A stretch of DNA of 14,882 bases, taken from Campylobacteraceae bacterium. Its GTDB lineage: Bacteria > Campylobacterota > Campylobacteria > Campylobacterales > Sulfurovaceae. Of the stretch, positions 13,268-14,882 are shown in pieces. Position 1 is the stretch's first letter; each line of letters begins with the position of its first letter. The stretch covers positions 1 through 14,882 of the forward strand of contig JALWLW010000082.1 in assembly GCA_027081065.1 (NCBI GenBank). Direction: 5' to 3'. Below the pieces are notes generated by a model. That model was not told where the DNA came from and did no database searches. It was given only the letters and a program-made list of their open reading frames with translations. The position numbers and the translations under genes are program-made.

Positions 13268-13765
13268 CTGACCTTAAAATACCTAAATAATTATCCCAAA
13301 AACTTACAAGAGCAAATAAGAGAGCTTATTAAAAAAGATAAGCTCTCAAACTACATTTTAAACAAATACCCCAACAGACACGCGTACCAAAATGACAAAG
13401 CACTCTATGAATATATCAATGAATTTAAAAATATCTATTTAAAAAAGTTTACGCTCTCTAAAGTTGTTTATGATGGAAAAATAAATGTTATTAACAATGC
13501 GTTAGGAACACACACTTTTGTCTCACGTGTACAGGGTGGAAAATTGAAGGCTAAAAATGAAATACGCATAGGAACAATTTTTAAAAATATGCCTGAAGAA
13601 TTCTTACGTATGATAGTGGTGCATGAGTTGGCTCATTTTAAAGAGAAGGAACACAACAAGGCTTTTTATAAGTTTTGTACCTATATAGAACCTTCTTACC
13701 ATCAGTTTGAATTTGATTTGAGGGTTTACTTAACTCATGTAGACTTATTAGGAAAACTTTATTAG
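13268..13765 (+). CDS. YgjP-like zinc metallopeptidase with non-canonical or lost start
   Basis: From 13268 the frame is open for 165 codons and reads LTLKYLNNYPKNLQEQIRE... through VVHELAHFKEKEHNKAFYKF (H119, E120, H123, H129), then a Tyr/Phe-rich C-terminus. HExxH plus a histidine six residues later is the metal motif of YgjP-like (DUF45) proteins. The first ATG/GTG/TTG in frame is TTG at 13544, which would remove 92 residues of plausible N-terminal domain and leave a 73-residue protein. CTG at 13268 has AGGTG (13257-13261) six bases upstream and would give (M)TLKYL. The previous gene's TAA (13262-13264) is in the same frame, two codons before. Options are CTG initiation, readthrough, start at TTG, or a recently disabled gene. 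Enzyme family is likely; start is unsettled. Confidence 0.7.
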   Translation: MTLKYLNNYPKNLQEQIRELIKKDKLSNYILNKYPNRHAYQNDKALYEYINEFKNIYLKKFTLSKVVYDGKINVINNALGTHTFVSRVQGGKLKAKNEIRIGTIFKNMPEEFLRMIVVHELAHFKEKEHNKAFYKFCTYIEPSYHQFEFDLRVYLTHVDLLGKLY

Positions 13766-13863
13766 ATTCCTAGAGTAAAAGAGATAAATGAACCAAATAA
13801 AACTCTATAAGTGATGTTGAGAGCTAAAATTGAAATAAGGGTTAGGGTTATTTGAAGTCTCAT
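13762..13863 (-). CDS. 33-residue hydrophobic small membrane protein
   Basis: ATG at 13863 opens MRLQITLTLI SILALNITYR VLFGSFISFT LGI, ending at TAA (13762-13764). AAAGGA lies about six bases before the ATG, and a TATAAT about 31 bases upstream gives it a promoter of its own. Nearly the whole peptide is hydrophobic, with two arginines, enough for one membrane span. Its stop overlaps the metallopeptidase stop tail to tail. Function is unknown. A small membrane-complex subunit or a toxin-like peptide are both possible, and the name should stay hypothetical. Confidence 0.6.
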   Translation of the reverse strand: MRLQITLTLISILALNITYRVLFGSFISFTLGI

Positions 13864-13893
13864 GATATTTCCTTTATGGTTGTTGTTAAAAGG

Positions 13894-13899
13894 ATTATA
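13894..13899 (-). promoter_or_regulatory. -10 element for the 33-residue small gene
   Basis: Read on the minus strand this is TATAAT within CCTATAATCC. Transcription would begin near 13887, giving a leader of about 24 bases that contains AAAGGA just before the ATG at 13863. Confidence 0.5.
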
Positions 13900-13930
13900 G
13901 GTAAGTTGTGTTTGTTGAGTGTTTGATATA

Positions 13931-13961
13931 GCTAATTAATGGTACTAATTAGCATTCTTTT
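13931..13961 (+). terminator. Hairpin with T-rich tail between convergent genes
   Basis: GCTAATTA (13931-13938) and TAATTAGC (13946-13953) are perfect complements around a seven-base loop. On the plus strand ATTCTTTTTA follows, so it can act as a terminator for transcripts coming from the ATP-grasp/metallopeptidase operon. On the minus strand it lies eight bases after the stop of the zinc-ribbon gene but has no T run, so its use in that direction is less certain. Confidence 0.5.
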
Positions 13962-14882
13962 TATGGAGTAAATTGGAAAACTTCTTGTAAGACTTCAGGG
14001 TGTTGATCCACATAAACAGCTCCACCAGCTCCTCCTCCAAGTGTTCCGACAATGGCTGCAATTTTTAGCCATGAGTAGGGGCGTTCACCTGTTACTTTCC
14101 CTGTTTGACCATTAATAGCATAGTTATAGGTTTTGTTTTTCCATTTAAATTTAGCTGTCCAGATGGGAAAGAGAACGCTTTTATATGAGGTATTGTTGTA
14201 GCTAGTGTTGATGTGTGTAATCTGTTGTTGGTCTCCACCAATATCACGGCGAATATCTTGGCGAATGATGCTGTTCATTTTTACTTTTGCCAGTTCAAAG
14301 CCATTGTCTAGTCCGATGGTGTATTCTTCTGATTCAAAACCAGCTAGATACTTTTCATTAAAGGGAACAAGTGCTTGGGTATGCCAAGGGCTTAGGTTGT
14401 CTAAAATGGTATGTGAAATGGTTTTAGATGCACCAATGGTGATGTCATCAAAACTATTTGAGACTTCTCCTGAGACGGCTGTCCATCTAATTCGAGGTTC
14501 TTGTACCTGTTGGCGTGACTCTTTACCATTAATTATCACTGTTCGTTCTACTGTCACATAGTAAATGTCACCTCTTTGACCTTGATACCGGGTATAGGTA
14601 TTGGCATCATAAGTCCAATAGGGTAGGTAGTAACCTTTTAGTTTTTCATTACCATCAAGAAATTTTTTAAGTTTAGAAGGGGCAAACCATAAAGAACCAA
14701 TCCATTTTTTAAATAAGTTTCGTGCTTCTTGTTGCGAGAGTTGAAAAGGCAAAAGAGATTTTGGGGTAATCTCTTTTACAAAATCAGTAATTGCAGGGGT
14801 ATTACAATAGGGACAATTAGAAGAGAGAGAGTAAGGGGTCATGTTAAAAGTAGCTGCACATTTAGTACATTTGACCTCTTTA
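13961..14882 (-). CDS. Zinc-ribbon membrane protein, partial at right edge
   Basis: The frame is open to the window edge, so the N-terminus is missing. Reading inward from the edge gives KEVKCTKCAATFNMTPYSLSSNCPYC: two CxxC pairs making a TFIIB-like zinc ribbon. The ATG at 14842 falls between the two CxxC pairs and is therefore not the real start. A region with WIGSLWFAPSKLKKF, GYYLPYWTYDA and RGDIYYVTV follows, which is typical of proteins often labelled zinc-ribbon or PriA-like helicase. No helicase motifs are visible here, so a helicase name would be misleading. Near the C-terminus a glycine-rich hydrophobic helix (WLKIAAIVGTLGGGAGGAVYV) may span the membrane, followed by a short tail. The body is mostly beta-rich by appearance. 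Function is unknown. Confidence 0.75.
   Translation of the reverse strand, partial: KEVKCTKCAATFNMTPYSLSSNCPYCNTPAITDFVKEITPKSLLPFQLSQQEARNLFKKWIGSLWFAPSKLKKFLDGNEKLKGYYLPYWTYDANTYTRYQGQRGDIYYVTVERTVIINGKESRQQVQEPRIRWTAVSGEVSNSFDDITIGASKTISHTILDNLSPWHTQALVPFNEKYLAGFESEEYTIGLDNGFELAKVKMNSIIRQDIRRDIGGDQQQITHINTSYNNTSYKSVLFPIWTAKFKWKNKTYNYAINGQTGKVTGERPYSWLKIAAIVGTLGGGAGGAVYVDQHPEVLQEVFQFTP

Noticed and set aside
13839..13850. Telomere-like GGGTTAGGGTTA on the plus strand.
   Set aside because: Only two units, and it lies inside the coding frame of the 33-residue peptide on the other strand, where it encodes Leu-Thr-Leu-type residues. Chance similarity.
14205..14561. Plus-strand 118-codon frame opposite the zinc-ribbon gene.
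   Set aside because: Antisense shadow: cysteine/tryptophan/serine-rich composition, no ribosome site, no family resemblance.

Overview
The window is AT-rich chromosomal DNA from a member of the Campylobacterota (Epsilonproteobacteria), most like the free-living Sulfurimonas/Sulfurovum/Arcobacter relatives. The grounds are low GC, tightly packed short operons, extended -10 (TGnTATAAT-like) promoters, and a UPF0323 lipoprotein next to a glutathionylspermidine-synthase-like ATP-grasp gene, a pair I associate with Campylobacter. No rRNA, tRNA, insertion sequence, phage gene or CRISPR array was seen.

Layout. Bases 1-844 hold an AT-rich upstream region, a small secreted cysteine-containing protein (240-647) and an intergenic patch of different composition with paired short repeats (676-772). 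Bases 845-3493 are a compact operon: asd (aspartate-semialdehyde dehydrogenase), a YqhA-family membrane protein and hemE (uroporphyrinogen decarboxylase). It ends in a hairpin terminator shared with a convergent membrane-anchored LysM protein (3521-4453, minus). Divergent extended -10 promoters at about 4503-4577 drive the LysM gene and mutY. mutY is followed by an unrecognised membrane protein and a terminator.

Bases 6193-7887 (minus) encode a large secreted protein with two FN3-like repeats and a von Willebrand A domain. The metal-site residues of that domain, and the segments around it, closely resemble the betaI and hybrid domains of animal integrin beta chains. A 290-base AT-rich spacer with strong inverted repeats separates it from two adjacent RlpA-like cell-wall genes (8180-9227, minus). 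htpG (9414-11276, plus) follows from a divergent promoter.

Bases 11277-13765 hold an intergenic region with two TTCACA-N-TGTGAA palindromes, the UPF0323 lipoprotein, the ATP-grasp enzyme, and a YgjP-like zinc metallopeptidase. The metallopeptidase frame is open back to the previous stop codon but has no canonical start for its N-terminal half. A 33-residue hydrophobic small protein (13762-13863, minus) has its own promoter and ribosome binding site. The window ends inside a zinc-ribbon membrane protein (minus) that runs off the right edge.

How the genes fit together. Most are housekeeping: amino acid and heme synthesis, base-excision repair, chaperone, wall remodelling. The most unusual points are the integrin-beta-like secreted protein; a tandem dnaX-type slippery sequence in mutY that would release a protein without its C-terminal domain; the lipoprotein/ATP-grasp pair, whose lipoprotein ends in Gly-Gly and may be the enzyme's substrate; and the metallopeptidase with a missing start codon. 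All function calls come from reading the sequence. No database search was run.
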